Assembly: GCA_012959465.1 (NCBI GenBank)
Contig: DUDC01000253.1
Coordinates: 1,466 to 54,032 of the forward strand
Direction of reading: 5' to 3'
Origin: Planctomycetaceae bacterium
GTDB taxonomy: Bacteria > Planctomycetota > Planctomycetia > Pirellulales > Pirellulaceae
DNA length: 52,567 bases
Shown here: positions 17,637 through 26,792 of the stretch, in pieces
How positions within the stretch are numbered: the stretch's first letter is position 1
How the letters are laid out: each line of letters opens with the position of its first letter
Program-made: the position numbers and the translations under genes
Notes under the pieces: generated by a model
The model's database searches: none
Told to the model about the DNA's origin: nothing
What the model saw: only the letters and a program-made list of their open reading frames with translations

Positions 17637-18455
17637 ATGAAACTCAGTGCTGACCTCACGGTAAAAAAGCTGGCGGACATAGTCTGCGGTCAAGTCATTT
17701 TTCCTCCGCTGCCTCCGCTCGGCGGCTCGTGGGAGCCCATTCATGGCGTGACGGCAATCACTCCTACTCTCATCGCAAGCCTCCAGACAGACGACCTAAA
17801 GGGTGCTGCCGTTTGGCTGGTTGGGGTCGATGCTCAAACCGCGTGGTGGTCTTCCCAAGTCGCGTTCTCGGCTGGCGCCCTGGTTGTGGTGTCGGAGCAC
17901 TCGCTGGTGCCGCGGGCGGGCCGAGCCTGCATTCAGGCGGCTGAGCTAGAGGCGGCAAACGGCATGCTAGGTTGGTGCCATTCCCAACTGACTGGATTCC
18001 TAGGCGTCGTATTGCGGGAGTCTCGTGGTCCCGGAGAAAAGGAACTGGAGTCGGTGGTCTGTGGCGATGAATTGGTGAGGTTTGCCGTAGATTGGCTTCT
18101 TTCCACACCGGGCGATGATGTCGTTGTTGAACTGAGCATTGAGAAAAAAACTCAACTCCTGCAGCAATTCGTATTGCCGTGTGTGGACTTTCTAGGTATT
18201 TACTCCCTCGCCATTGGGGCACACCGACCTGAGAATCTTCTGAACGAAATCCTATCGTTTGTCGCCTCGAGTCATGTCTCATGGCTACCAAAATCGTCCC
18301 CGATCATGCTCGCTCCAGAATGTTGGAATGCTCCGCCATTGGATCATCCTGAGTGGTCACGGCTAATTGTAAAGTCGCCTGGTGCGAATTATGAAAACTG
18401 GATCGACGAATTGAGATCACAACAACACATTGCGGAAATTTCATCGTTCGATTGA
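17637..18455 (+). CDS. Mur-ligase N-domain-like protein (MurF-like), no recognisable P-loop
   Basis: A 272-aa protein. The first 100 residues resemble the N-terminal UDP-binding domain of MurE/MurF: LTVKKLADIVCGQVI, a GVTAITPT segment in place of the SRxxxxG strand, GAAVWLVGVDAQTAWW and VAFSAGALVVVSEHS (GA-x-A-VV block). The LGWCHSQLTGFLGVVLRESR segment aligns with the region leading to the Mur P-loop, but no G-x-x-GKT/S follows (RESRGPGEKEL), and the remaining sequence is much shorter than a MurF (about 450 aa). It may be a degenerate partner of the MurE-like protein, made from the same mRNA. The family assignment is tentative and rests on the first third and on context. Confidence 0.5.
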   Translation: MKLSADLTVKKLADIVCGQVIFPPLPPLGGSWEPIHGVTAITPTLIASLQTDDLKGAAVWLVGVDAQTAWWSSQVAFSAGALVVVSEHSLVPRAGRACIQAAELEAANGMLGWCHSQLTGFLGVVLRESRGPGEKELESVVCGDELVRFAVDWLLSTPGDDVVVELSIEKKTQLLQQFVLPCVDFLGIYSLAIGAHRPENLLNEILSFVASSHVSWLPKSSPIMLAPECWNAPPLDHPEWSRLIVKSPGANYENWIDELRSQQHIAEISSFD

Positions 18456-18708
18456 GGTTTGCGGGAATCCCAATCGGCCCGCCCTCCTGGGCTGAAGCGT
18501 ACAACTCGATGATTCTGGACTCTGGGTCGACCGGAATCTCGTGTGCTTCTCGATGGAATTTTCGACTGCGCATTGGGGCGGCCTACGGGTCGCCTCAATG
18601 CCAGAGAATAGATGCTTGCCAGAGCTTAACTTTGGGCCGCCGCCGTTCGCAACCCGCAGATTGTCATTTGTCTTTGAAACAAGTGACCTTTCTGCCGGTC
18701 GTGGATAG
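18456..18708. other. Intergenic stretch between convergent genes
   Basis: These 253 bases separate the end of the MurF-like gene (+) and the end of the 357-aa gene (-). I see no gene, no U-tract hairpin and no repeat in it. Confidence 0.4.
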
Positions 18709-19782
18709 CTACTCCAACAATTGACGCAGTTGGCTCACACGGCCTTCGTGATCCGTCAAAAGCAAGCGGTCCCCATCGACACGCCAACGGAAATTCAGCT
18801 TGCTGCCGTCATCCCAGACCACGTGCAGCAAGTCTTCGTGCCCTCGAAATGAACCCACCAGTTTTTCCATTCGCTCTGGTGTGGCAACATCGACTCGAAT
18901 CATCCGAATCGGGTCTCGAATAATCACTACCCGGCCATCAGGAAAAAACCGTATCCGACTGTGATACGCTTTCCACGAACCGACCACATCGGCGGCAGCC
19001 AGAATCGCCGGCGCCAGCTGTTGTTTCTGCTCTCGAGGCCGACGAAACTCGATCTCTCCGAGCCAATCCTGAACTAACTGTCGTTGACTCTTGGCAAGTT
19101 TGATCGGGTGCGCCCAGTGAATCTCGTAAATGGCCCAGTCAGTTGCGACTAGTAAGTGCCCTCCTTCGACGGCTCCATCAGATCGCTCTTCAAAGAATGT
19201 CGATGAGACCGCCGGCTTGCCGTTCAACGTCGTCGTCTTGGGTGGATTAACCCGAGCCGACGCGAGGTGTGCGTCGATACGATTTTTCAACAATTCACTC
19301 AGTTGAAGTTTCCGTAAACGGGGGTCCACCGAGCATGAGACCCAGATTACGTTTTTCGGCAACCGGGATCCAATGACCTTGACCGGCGTCAACACCATCC
19401 GCACGTCTCGCCCAAATGCTGCCTCACGAACGTGCCAACCGAGAGGAACTGGTGCCTCAAGACTCTCACGGGCGAAAAACAGCCAGTCGCGATCATCGGA
19501 CTGAGATAAAGAGAGTACCGAGAGCGGGCGCAAAGAGCTGGGCGATCGGCCGTGCGACAGTCGGATCGGTCGGGGAAGCCGATGCATGACAGCTTGTGAA
19601 ACTGGCAATTGCCTGATCGGCGAGTCTGCGAACAGTTCGGCAATCATCGTGCACAAGGACGCCACAAACAAGGTACTTGCCAGCAGGGCGGGCCACGACG
19701 TGCAGCGCCCGGGAAAGACCCCGTTCGCCAATCGCTGTCGGGAGCATTGTGGGCTCATAACTTGAAAAAGGTGATCAACCAT
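18709..19782 (-). CDS. Membrane-anchored protein of unknown function (357 aa)
   Basis: Not recognised. An uncleaved signal anchor lies near residues 29-50 (WPALLASTLFVASLCTMI), preceded by basic residues, so the bulk is probably extracytoplasmic. A region of about residues 90-250 (DWLFFARESLEAPVPLGWHV, LPKNVIWVSCSVDPRL, GGHLLVATDWAIYEIHW) has the feel of a small alpha/beta domain. The last 80 residues (VVGSWKAYHSRIRFFPDGRVVI, LVGSFRGHEDLLHVVWDDG) look like a lipocalin-type strand barrel with G-x-W start. Start: ATG 19782 has GAGG upstream (inside the codons after ATG 19797); ATG 19797 itself lacks a ribosome site. It is transcribed divergently from the Gfo/Idh/MocA-like gene. Confidence 0.65.
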   Translation of the reverse strand: MVDHLFQVMSPQCSRQRLANGVFPGRCTSWPALLASTLFVASLCTMIAELFADSPIRQLPVSQAVMHRLPRPIRLSHGRSPSSLRPLSVLSLSQSDDRDWLFFARESLEAPVPLGWHVREAAFGRDVRMVLTPVKVIGSRLPKNVIWVSCSVDPRLRKLQLSELLKNRIDAHLASARVNPPKTTTLNGKPAVSSTFFEERSDGAVEGGHLLVATDWAIYEIHWAHPIKLAKSQRQLVQDWLGEIEFRRPREQKQQLAPAILAAADVVGSWKAYHSRIRFFPDGRVVIIRDPIRMIRVDVATPERMEKLVGSFRGHEDLLHVVWDDGSKLNFRWRVDGDRLLLTDHEGRVSQLRQLLE

Positions 19783-20027
19783 CGCCACTTTCCTCATGAA
19801 CTAGCTTTATTTGCCAGCGACGTGAAAGGCCAGACTTCCGCCCAGGCTCGGATAGCATTTTCATCGGCGATCCGGCGGCCCATTTGCACGAGTCTCCTCA
19901 CCACACGGGATGTGCGGTTTGGGTAGAATCTGCCGAATAGTGTCAGGGGGGTAGTCGGCGACCGGGTCGCGAACTATCGTTTCGGTGACCAGCAACAAAA
20001 TCGCAAATATCGCAGGAGTGCCCCGAA

Positions 20028-21245
20028 ATGAGGCTGGCGATTGTCGGACGGGACCGATACATCGACCAACTGGTGTTCGCAGCCCTGAATTCTGAGAATA
20101 TCCAGGTGGTTCTCTTCTATCCCGACGAGAACGAAGATCAACTTTCCGGCGTTCCATCGACGGAGGGCTGGGAAGGACTCGCCGCGGAGACGCGCGTCGA
20201 TGCAGTGCTCGTGGCGTCGTGCACAGAATCGACCCGTGAGAGACGAGCCGAGCAGCTGCGAATGCTCGTCCAGATGGACCTGCCGGTTTTGGTCGTGCAC
20301 CCCGGATGCGAGGCCATCGTCGCCTTCGAGATCGAAATGCAAGCGGTCGCCGACAGCGTGCGACTGATGACCTATCAACCGTGGGCGGCGCATCCGGTAT
20401 GGGAGTCGGCCGCAGACCTCATTTCGAATCCCGGCTCGCTTGGCCCGATCAAGCAAATCGTCATCGAACGGCAGCTTGAGAACAACGACCACCAAACCGC
20501 ACTCCATGCCCTTGCCCAAGACGCGTGTATCGCCCGAAAACTCCTCGGACCGATTCAACGAATCGGCGCGTTATCAAGCGACGCGAGCGGCTTGGCCAGC
20601 AGTCCTGTCCAAATGATCGCTACTGGCCAACCCGAGGGACCCACGGCGCAATGGTCCAGTTTGCACCTACCGCCGATATGCGATTTGCGCGTGCAACTGA
20701 TTGGCAGCGAGGCCAGTGCCACTCTTCAGTGGAGCGACGGACAAGCACCCCAATGGCTTGTGGCTGGCGAGGAAATTCCACTACCGCCATTCGATGCGGC
20801 GAAAGATGCCCTCGATCGATTGCGGACCCTGAAACCTGGACTGACGGATTGGATCGAAGCATCCCGCGGGACTGAACTGGCCGAGGCGGCCGAACGAAGT
20901 GGAAAACGCGGCAGGGCAGTCGATCTGTACGAGGAAAGCCACACCGAGGCAAATACCTTTAAGGGTGTCATGGCCGCCAGCGGATGCATGCTCCTGATGA
21001 TGATCCTGTTGGGTTTTGTGATCGCTGCGGTTGTGGAGGGCGTTCGCTTTCCGTACGCCATGAAGGCGCACAAACAAAGAGTCAAAGAAGCCGAAAAAGC
21101 CGGCAAAGTGGCGATGCCCGACAGGTACCCGCTCTGGATACGGCTCATGCCAGCGTATCCCATCATTCTGTTCTTACTGCTGCAGATGTTGTGGTTTGTG
21201 GCCGGTCAGGGCTCTTCGACCACCAGAACCGTTCGCCGAGAATGA
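20028..21245 (+). CDS. Gfo/Idh/MocA-like protein with C-terminal membrane helices
   Basis: A 405-aa protein. Residues 1-125 follow the NAD-binding Rossmann plan of Gfo/Idh/MocA oxidoreductases (MRLAIVG, DAVLVASCTESTRERRAEQL, LPVLVVHPG), and residues 125-300 the second beta-sheet domain (GPIKQIVIERQL). The glycine motif GxGxxG is replaced by GRDRYID and the usual EKP segment by VHPG, so the NAD site and the catalytic Lys are both altered. After about residue 305 come a membrane helix (GCMLLMMILLGFVIAAVV), a basic cytosolic-type loop (KAHKQRVKEAEKAGK) and a second helix (YPIILFLLLQMLWFVAG). AGGAG precedes ATG 20028. Fusion to a membrane hairpin is unusual for this family. A non-catalytic membrane sensor or assembly protein is one possibility, by inference. 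Confidence 0.72.
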   Translation: MRLAIVGRDRYIDQLVFAALNSENIQVVLFYPDENEDQLSGVPSTEGWEGLAAETRVDAVLVASCTESTRERRAEQLRMLVQMDLPVLVVHPGCEAIVAFEIEMQAVADSVRLMTYQPWAAHPVWESAADLISNPGSLGPIKQIVIERQLENNDHQTALHALAQDACIARKLLGPIQRIGALSSDASGLASSPVQMIATGQPEGPTAQWSSLHLPPICDLRVQLIGSEASATLQWSDGQAPQWLVAGEEIPLPPFDAAKDALDRLRTLKPGLTDWIEASRGTELAEAAERSGKRGRAVDLYEESHTEANTFKGVMAASGCMLLMMILLGFVIAAVVEGVRFPYAMKAHKQRVKEAEKAGKVAMPDRYPLWIRLMPAYPIILFLLLQMLWFVAGQGSSTTRTVRRE

Positions 21246-21835
21246 TCGGCGTCCCCGCTGATCATCCTTCATGAAGAAACCGCACGTCGGCCAAATCCGC
21301 GCGTGGGGTTTTCGCTTCCTCGCGCCTTAGCGATCGGAATTCAACTGGAACTGATGCCCCCTTGGAACAGGCGCAACGTAGCGTCTTCGGTCGGTCGAGA
21401 TTCGCCGTCTTCGGCGTCCACTCTCGGAGGGGTCGGGATCGGCTCGTCTGCCCGACGCAAATCGTTTGTTGCTGGATCCTGGTTGGCCTCAGCCCCGCAG
21501 ACGATAAGTGCAACTGTCCGATCCATGACATGTTTGGCCGGTATGAGATGTTGGCCGGATTCCTACCCACTTGGATAACGCTATCGTCATCCGTGTTTTA
21601 GCCGGCAAACTTTAACAAATCGGCAAGATCTACCCAAACAACGCAAAGTCCTTAGCAAGTAGAGGTGCGCGGATTCGTTCATGAAACTAGCGATTCTAGC
21701 GAGACCTTGTGGGCCGGCGCGGACCCCATCAAGGAGGGAGTCGCTGGAAGCCGATCTTCCTTTCGGATTTCCCGAGACTCCCTTAACGACGATTCGTCTC
21801 GTTGTGACGGACGTCCGTAGGCTGGATACCTGCTC
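21246..21835. other. 590-bp intergenic region, no supported gene
   Basis: This is the longest gene-free interval in the window apart from the mixed region at 43272-43915. Open frames on both strands exist, but none has protein-like composition or a ribosome site. No tRNA-like cloverleaf, CRISPR repeat or U-tract hairpin was noticed. The promoter of the HtrA gene should lie at its right end. Confidence 0.4.
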
Positions 21836-23164
21836 ATGTCGAAACAACAGCGTGCTGCATCCTGCCTACTTGGAATCGCACTTGTCTGCATTCTAGCATG
21901 CCCAATATCACTACCCGGCGACGAATTGCGGACGCGGCGCGAATCGCCGATCGTCCAGGCATATCAGCAGATAAAGCCGTCCGTGGTCAACATACACGGT
22001 CGCAAATTCGAACGCAGCGCGACAGGGCAGTCACGGCACGTCAATGGAATGGGGACGGGCATTGTGATCGATGACAAAGGTTACATCCTGACGAATTTCC
22101 ACGTCGTCGACGGTGTGTCGGAAATCAAGATCACATTCTCTGACGACTCTACTGTCATCGCAAAACTCATAAACCACGACCCAAAGACCGACTTAGCGAT
22201 TTTGAAAATCTCGACTAAACGCAATTTGCCGGTTGCCAGAATTGGTCGCTCGCACGATCTGCTGCCCGGCGAAGACGTCATCGCAGTTGGTAATGCATAC
22301 GGGTACACACACACGGTCACGCGAGGAATCATCAGCGCTCTGCACCGCTTCGTCCAGGTGAATGATCAGCAGAGCTACCACGACCTGATTCAAACCGACG
22401 CCAGCATCAATCCGGGTAATTCCGGAGGCCCCTTGTTAAACATCAATGGTGACATGATTGGCATCAATGTGGCCGTGCGTGTAGGGGCACAGGGAATTGG
22501 TTTTGCGCTCCCTATTGATCAGGCAATCGAGATTGCAGGCAATTTATTCGAACATGAGATCAACAAGTACGTGACGCATGGCATGGTCGTCTCCACCGAC
22601 TTTCGCGCGGACGGTCCAGAACTTGTTGTCGAACGTGTCATCTCCCAAAGCCCTAGCGCTCTGGCAGGAGTGCGAGCCGGCGATCGAATCGTCTCCTGTA
22701 ATCACGTGTCTGTCGTGCGTCGTCTCGACTTCCAGAGATCGTTGCTCGGGAAGAGAAAAGGAGATGAGATCGCACTCGTCGTTCATCGCGACGGTAACGA
22801 CCGAGAGATCCAGTTCGCGTTAGCGAAAGCTGGCCAGTCTACCTTTGAGTCCTCTGCAGAACGAGCGTGGCGCATCTTCGGTTTGCAATTGGCTTCGTCC
22901 ACATCGGACCAAGCACCGACGCTAAAACGACATGGTTATCGCGGCGGTCTTCGAGTGCTCGCAGTGCGACAGGGTGGCTTGGCCCAGCAAAGCGGAATCA
23001 ATCGAGGCGACGTGCTGGTTGGTCTTCACAAGTGGGAAGTCGTTTCCTTTGAAGACTTGGCCTATATTATGAACAACGGCGAGTACCAAAAGAGCAGCTA
23101 TCCGAAGTTCTACATCGTTCGCAGTGGCGAGCTTCTTTTTGGCCGCATGGGCAAAAAGAAATAG
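21836..23164 (+). CDS. HtrA/DegP-type serine protease with two PDZ domains
   Basis: A 442-aa exported protease. Signal peptide at residues 1-28 (LLGIALVCILACPISLPG). Trypsin-like domain about 35-245 with the full triad: His89 in ILTNFHVVDG, Asp119 in DPKTDLAILKI and Ser196 in INPGNSGGPLL. PDZ1 spans about 255-330 (VVERVISQSPSALAGVRAGDRI) and PDZ2 about 358-438 (LRVLAVRQGGLAQQSGINRGDVLVG). The family degrades or refolds damaged envelope proteins, gated by PDZ binding of exposed C-termini. The length is typical for planctomycete HtrA paralogs and slightly short compared with DegP. It is a single-gene unit; ATG 21836 lacks a strong ribosome site. Convergent with tsaE. Confidence 0.9.
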   Translation: MSKQQRAASCLLGIALVCILACPISLPGDELRTRRESPIVQAYQQIKPSVVNIHGRKFERSATGQSRHVNGMGTGIVIDDKGYILTNFHVVDGVSEIKITFSDDSTVIAKLINHDPKTDLAILKISTKRNLPVARIGRSHDLLPGEDVIAVGNAYGYTHTVTRGIISALHRFVQVNDQQSYHDLIQTDASINPGNSGGPLLNINGDMIGINVAVRVGAQGIGFALPIDQAIEIAGNLFEHEINKYVTHGMVVSTDFRADGPELVVERVISQSPSALAGVRAGDRIVSCNHVSVVRRLDFQRSLLGKRKGDEIALVVHRDGNDREIQFALAKAGQSTFESSAERAWRIFGLQLASSTSDQAPTLKRHGYRGGLRVLAVRQGGLAQQSGINRGDVLVGLHKWEVVSFEDLAYIMNNGEYQKSSYPKFYIVRSGELLFGRMGKKK

Positions 23165-23200
23165 TCGAACTTCTTCGTTCACGCCTGCTTTTGTATAGGA

Positions 23201-23668
23201 TCAGAGTCGGCGTAACGTTTCAACCGCCTCGGTTCCGGTGGCGAGAAAGTGGAACACTCGCTTTGTCTCACTGACCACGTCGACCTGAATGTCCAAGCGT
23301 TCGGCGGGCAACAAGTGTGCGAAGCGATTGCTCCATTCGATCACAGTGATCGCATCTTCCTCGATTCGCTCATCGACCCCCAGTTCAAACGACTCATCGT
23401 CGTCCGCCACACGGTAGGCATCCAGGTGATGAAGCAAGCATCGGCCATGGTGCGATTGACAGAGCACGAATGTTGGACTGGTCACATTTTCTGCCGGTAT
23501 GCCCAACCCCACAGCAAGTCCCTTAACGAACCGTGTCTTGCCGGCGCCAAGCGTCCCAATCAGTCCAATCAACAATCGCTTTGGCAGGGCATGTGTCACC
23601 GCGAGGGCAAGATCCGCCGTACTCGATTCGTCATCGGCAACCCGTTGTAATTCGTACGTCACTGACAC
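23201..23668 (-). CDS. tsaE: tRNA threonylcarbamoyladenosine biosynthesis ATPase TsaE
   Basis: A 155-aa P-loop ATPase of the t6A tRNA modification complex with TsaB and TsaD. Walker A GTLGAGKT at 38-45, the SPTF block (TSPTFVLCQSHH), LLHHLDAYRV (conserved D-x-Y-R) and ITVIEWSNRFAHLLP (the E-W box) are all present. Length is normal (about 150). The start appears to be GTG 23668; no in-frame ATG lies upstream before the thiL stop, 12 nt away. It is the last gene of the hslV-hslU-thiL-tsaE run, so it is probably read through from thiL. Confidence 0.93.
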   Translation of the reverse strand: MSVTYELQRVADDESSTADLALAVTHALPKRLLIGLIGTLGAGKTRFVKGLAVGLGIPAENVTSPTFVLCQSHHGRCLLHHLDAYRVADDDESFELGVDERIEEDAITVIEWSNRFAHLLPAERLDIQVDVVSETKRVFHFLATGTEAVETLRRL

Positions 23669-23680
23669 TGTTCTATCCGG

Positions 23681-24607
23681 CTATTGGTGAAGAAAACCCG
23701 CTGGTTCCATAGGCTGACGGCGCCCAGATGCGTCGCAGAGTTGTACTCCGCTTTGCAACTCCTGCAAGTGCCCAATCTGTGTTAACGCCGTTCGAAATGG
23801 CCACTCACTGGCGATCTTCCGGGAGTGCTGCGGCTCGATCGCCAACAGCAATTCAAAGTCCTCTCCGTCGTCCAATGCGTGACGTAGAACGGGGATCCCA
23901 TCACGTTCGTGTAATGCGCCGGCGTCGTCCGATATCGGCACTTTTTCCGCGAATACGATCGCGCCACATTCGCTCGCCGTGGCCAACCGGGGCAAGTCGA
24001 TACTCAGACCATCACTGAGGTCCATTGCAGCGGAGACACCGTCCTGTTTCGCTAGCCATCTCGATTCTTCGAGACGGGGTTGAAAGTTCAAGTGGTGCCC
24101 ACACAGGCTGCCACCAAGTCGACCCGTTACCCACAGTTCGTCACCGACAGACGCCCCAGATCGTCGCCAAGCGTTCGCGGACTGGCCAAGGACCGTGACC
24201 GATATTGTCAGCGGCCCGGAGGTTGCGTTTGTGTCACCTCCAACAATCGTCACGTTGTGCTCGCCAGCCAGGTTCAATAGCCCTTCGTAAATACTCGGAA
24301 GGTCGTGATCCGGCCGACTTGAATCGGCGGCTACCGCAACCAGAGCGGCCATGGGAACAGCCGCCATGGCAGCCATGTCGCTGAGGTTAACCGCCAGCGC
24401 TTTGCGGCCAATCTGGTACGGCGTGGCGCCGGGAAATTCGCCGTCTGCAGTAAAGCGAAAATGAACTCCCTCCAACAACATGTCGACGGTGACAATCAGT
24501 CCAGCGGGGCAGGGGGGCAGGACCGCGCCGTCGTCCCCGATTCCCAATGGGATATCACCATCCGGTAGTACGTGATCACCGAGCCATTGTAGGAATCGTT
24601 CTTCCAT
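23681..24607 (-). CDS. thiL: Thiamine-monophosphate kinase
   Basis: A 308-aa enzyme that phosphorylates thiamine monophosphate to the diphosphate cofactor with ATP. Landmarks: GIGDDGAVL (22-30), VTVDMLLEGVHFRF (Mg/substrate aspartate and the EGVHF block), GRKALAVNLSDMAAMAA (N-x-SD), VGGDTNATSG and VSAAMDLSDGLSIDLPRL. Length is typical. ATG 24607 lies 63 nt after hslU. Pairing of thiL with tsaE downstream occurs in other bacteria. The C-terminus (MEPAGFLHQ) is slightly truncated relative to members that end GWDHF-like, but this is within normal variation. Confidence 0.93.
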   Translation of the reverse strand: MEERFLQWLGDHVLPDGDIPLGIGDDGAVLPPCPAGLIVTVDMLLEGVHFRFTADGEFPGATPYQIGRKALAVNLSDMAAMAAVPMAALVAVAADSSRPDHDLPSIYEGLLNLAGEHNVTIVGGDTNATSGPLTISVTVLGQSANAWRRSGASVGDELWVTGRLGGSLCGHHLNFQPRLEESRWLAKQDGVSAAMDLSDGLSIDLPRLATASECGAIVFAEKVPISDDAGALHERDGIPVLRHALDDGEDFELLLAIEPQHSRKIASEWPFRTALTQIGHLQELQSGVQLCDASGRRQPMEPAGFLHQ

Positions 24608-24670
24608 AGCATCGCCTGTGCGACAAGATGATGCAGTTTGAGCTACATCCGGGACGTTCCCGATACAAAC

Positions 24671-25987
24671 TTACAAGATGTACTTACTCAGATCTTCGTC
24701 TTCGGCAATCGCAGCCAACCGTTCGTCAACGTAGGCGGCGTTGATTTCGACACGTGCCATCGACATGTCTGGCGCCTCGAAGCTAAGCTCTTCCAGCAAC
24801 TGCTCCAGAATCGTGTAAAGCCGGCGTGCTCCAATGTTCTGCGTCGATTGATTCACTTGATAGGCGTAGTTTGCCAGCGCCTCAACCGCATCGTCAGAAA
24901 AAACGAGCTTAACGCCTTCGGTGTGAAGCAACTCGGTGTATTGGCGGGTTAAGGAGTTCTTCGGCTCCTTGAGAATCCGAACAAAGTCGTCTTTTTGGAG
25001 GTCCTTGAGTTCCACACGAATCGGAAAGCGACCCTGCAGTTCGGGCATCAACTCGCTTGGTTTATGGCGGTGAAATGCGCCCGCCGCAATGAACAATATA
25101 TGGTCGGTACGAATATAACCGTGCTTGGTCTGTATGGTGGTGCCCTCGACGATGGGCAACAGATCTCGCTGTACACCCTGACGAGATACATCCGCCGACT
25201 TAGACTCGCTGGCAATTACCTTGTCAATCTCGTCCAAGAAGACGATTCCCATGTTTTCTGCCAGCTCGATTGCGGCGGCGTTGATCTTTTCCGGGTCCAG
25301 CAGTGCTTCCGTTTCTTGTTCCAGCAACACGCCCCGCGCTTCGGCAACCGTCAACTCTCGCCGTACTGTAGACTTGGGTACCAGCTTCTCGAACATCCCT
25401 TGCAAATCAACATCCATCTGTTCGAGACCAGCCCCACTAAAGACCATCGGAGTTGATTTTTGCTCCACGGTCAGTTCAACCGTTCGTTGGTCCAACTCGC
25501 CTGAATACAACATCGCGGCCATTTTGGCACGCGAACGCTCGAACTGTTGATGGCTCTCTTCATCTTCCTCGAGACCGTGACGCCTGGGAACGAGCAAGTC
25601 GAGTAAACGTTCGTCGACTCGACGTTTGGCTTCCGTCTCGGTCCCTTTTATTTCCTCTCGGCGCACGATGTTAATCGCATTTTCGACCAAATCTCTGATC
25701 ATGCTCTCAACATCCCGTCCATAGTACCCAACCTCGGTGTACTTGGTCGCTTCAACTTTGACAAACGGTGCACCAGTCAGTCTCGCTAGCCGACGCGCAA
25801 TCTCGGTTTTTCCGACACCGGTTGGACCGATCATCAGAATGTTCTTAGGCGAAACGTCACGACGAAGATCTTCGCTAAGCTGCTGTCGCCGCCATCGGTT
25901 GCGCATCGCCACGGCCACTGCCCGTTTCGCGTCATGTTGCCCCACGATATGACGGTCCAATGCCGCAACCGTTTCGCGAGGTGTCAT
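24671..25987 (-). CDS. hslU: ATP-dependent protease ATPase subunit HslU
   Basis: The unfoldase hexamer that feeds HslV. With the start at ATG 25987 the protein is 438 aa and opens MTPRETVAALDRHIVGQ, matching the normal N-terminus. Walker A is IGPTGVGKTEIA near residue 50 and Walker B VFLDEIDKV near 250. Sensor and C-terminal signatures ARRLYTILEQLLEELSF and ending LSKYIL (the C-terminal tail that inserts into HslV pockets) are present. The I-domain (residues about 110-230) is of ordinary length. A GTG start at 26035, overlapping the hslV stop (GTGA), would add 16 residues; GGGGGA before ATG 25987 favours the shorter form. Confidence 0.94.
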   Translation of the reverse strand: MTPRETVAALDRHIVGQHDAKRAVAVAMRNRWRRQQLSEDLRRDVSPKNILMIGPTGVGKTEIARRLARLTGAPFVKVEATKYTEVGYYGRDVESMIRDLVENAINIVRREEIKGTETEAKRRVDERLLDLLVPRRHGLEEDEESHQQFERSRAKMAAMLYSGELDQRTVELTVEQKSTPMVFSGAGLEQMDVDLQGMFEKLVPKSTVRRELTVAEARGVLLEQETEALLDPEKINAAAIELAENMGIVFLDEIDKVIASESKSADVSRQGVQRDLLPIVEGTTIQTKHGYIRTDHILFIAAGAFHRHKPSELMPELQGRFPIRVELKDLQKDDFVRILKEPKNSLTRQYTELLHTEGVKLVFSDDAVEALANYAYQVNQSTQNIGARRLYTILEQLLEELSFEAPDMSMARVEINAAYVDERLAAIAEDEDLSKYIL

Positions 25988-26031
25988 TATTCCCCCTGGT
26001 GCGGGGATGCCGTCGACCGATTTCACTTGCT

Positions 26032-26565
26032 TCACCCGAGTACCTCAACCTTGATATTGGTATTAGTGTAGATATCGATTTCACCGGCGATTTGCAACGC
26101 GTGCTCCACGATCGTCGCAGCGGGCAGTTCGGTATGTTTCACCAAGGCTCGGGCCGCGGCGATTGCATAATTTCCACCCGAACCGATACCCGCGATTCCG
26201 TCGGTCGGTTGAATGACGTCTCCCGTACCACTCACCAGTAATGTGTGTTGGTGATCGGCTACAGCCATCATCGCTTCCAATCGACGTAGCATGCGATCGG
26301 TGCGCCATTCCTTGGCCAATTCGGTAGCGGCTCGAGGCATGTTACCGGGATAGTCTTTGAGCTTTGCCTCGAAGCGTTCGAGCAATGCGAAGGCATCCGC
26401 ACTGGCTCCAGCGAATCCACACAACACCTGCCCATCTAACAGGCGTCGAATCTTGACCGCGTCCGCCTTCATGATCGCGTTTCCGAGCGTCACCTGGCCA
26501 TCGCCACCCATCGCGACCTCGTTCGGACGCCGAACGGTCAATATGGTGGTAGCCTTGATTTGCAT
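26032..26565 (-). CDS. hslV: ATP-dependent protease peptidase subunit HslV
   Basis: The proteasome-like threonine peptidase of the HslVU machine, 177 aa. The N-terminus [13 protein letters not shown] is processed so that a Thr of ATTI becomes the nucleophile. Further blocks are [37 protein letters not shown] and [19 protein letters not shown]. Length is normal (about 175-180). ATG 26565 is preferred to the TTG at 26574 because it gives the family-like short leader. It is the first gene of the operon and runs straight into hslU. Confidence 0.94.
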   Translation of the reverse strand: MQIKATTILTVRRPNEVAMGGDGQVTLGNAIMKADAVKIRRLLDGQVLCGFAGASADAFALLERFEAKLKDYPGNMPRAATELAKEWRTDRMLRRLEAMMAVADHQHTLLVSGTGDVIQPTDGIAGIGSGGNYAIAAARALVKHTELPAATIVEHALQIAGEIDIYTNTNIKVEVLG

Positions 26566-26792
26566 CTGATCCAACCTTTCGCTAGACGACTACGGCGAGA
26601 TTTCCAAGAAACCGCAAAAACATGACCGCAATCCAATGTGAGCTTCTTCATTCTGGCGAATGTTGGTGGATTGCAACAGTACACTTGATCCACCGGCCGG
26701 ATTGACGATGATCGTAGGTAGTTCGAACGTACCCTGTTTTGGCAGCTGCCGGCTCCAAATATGGGTCTTGCCCGTGGATCGGAGCCAACCCG

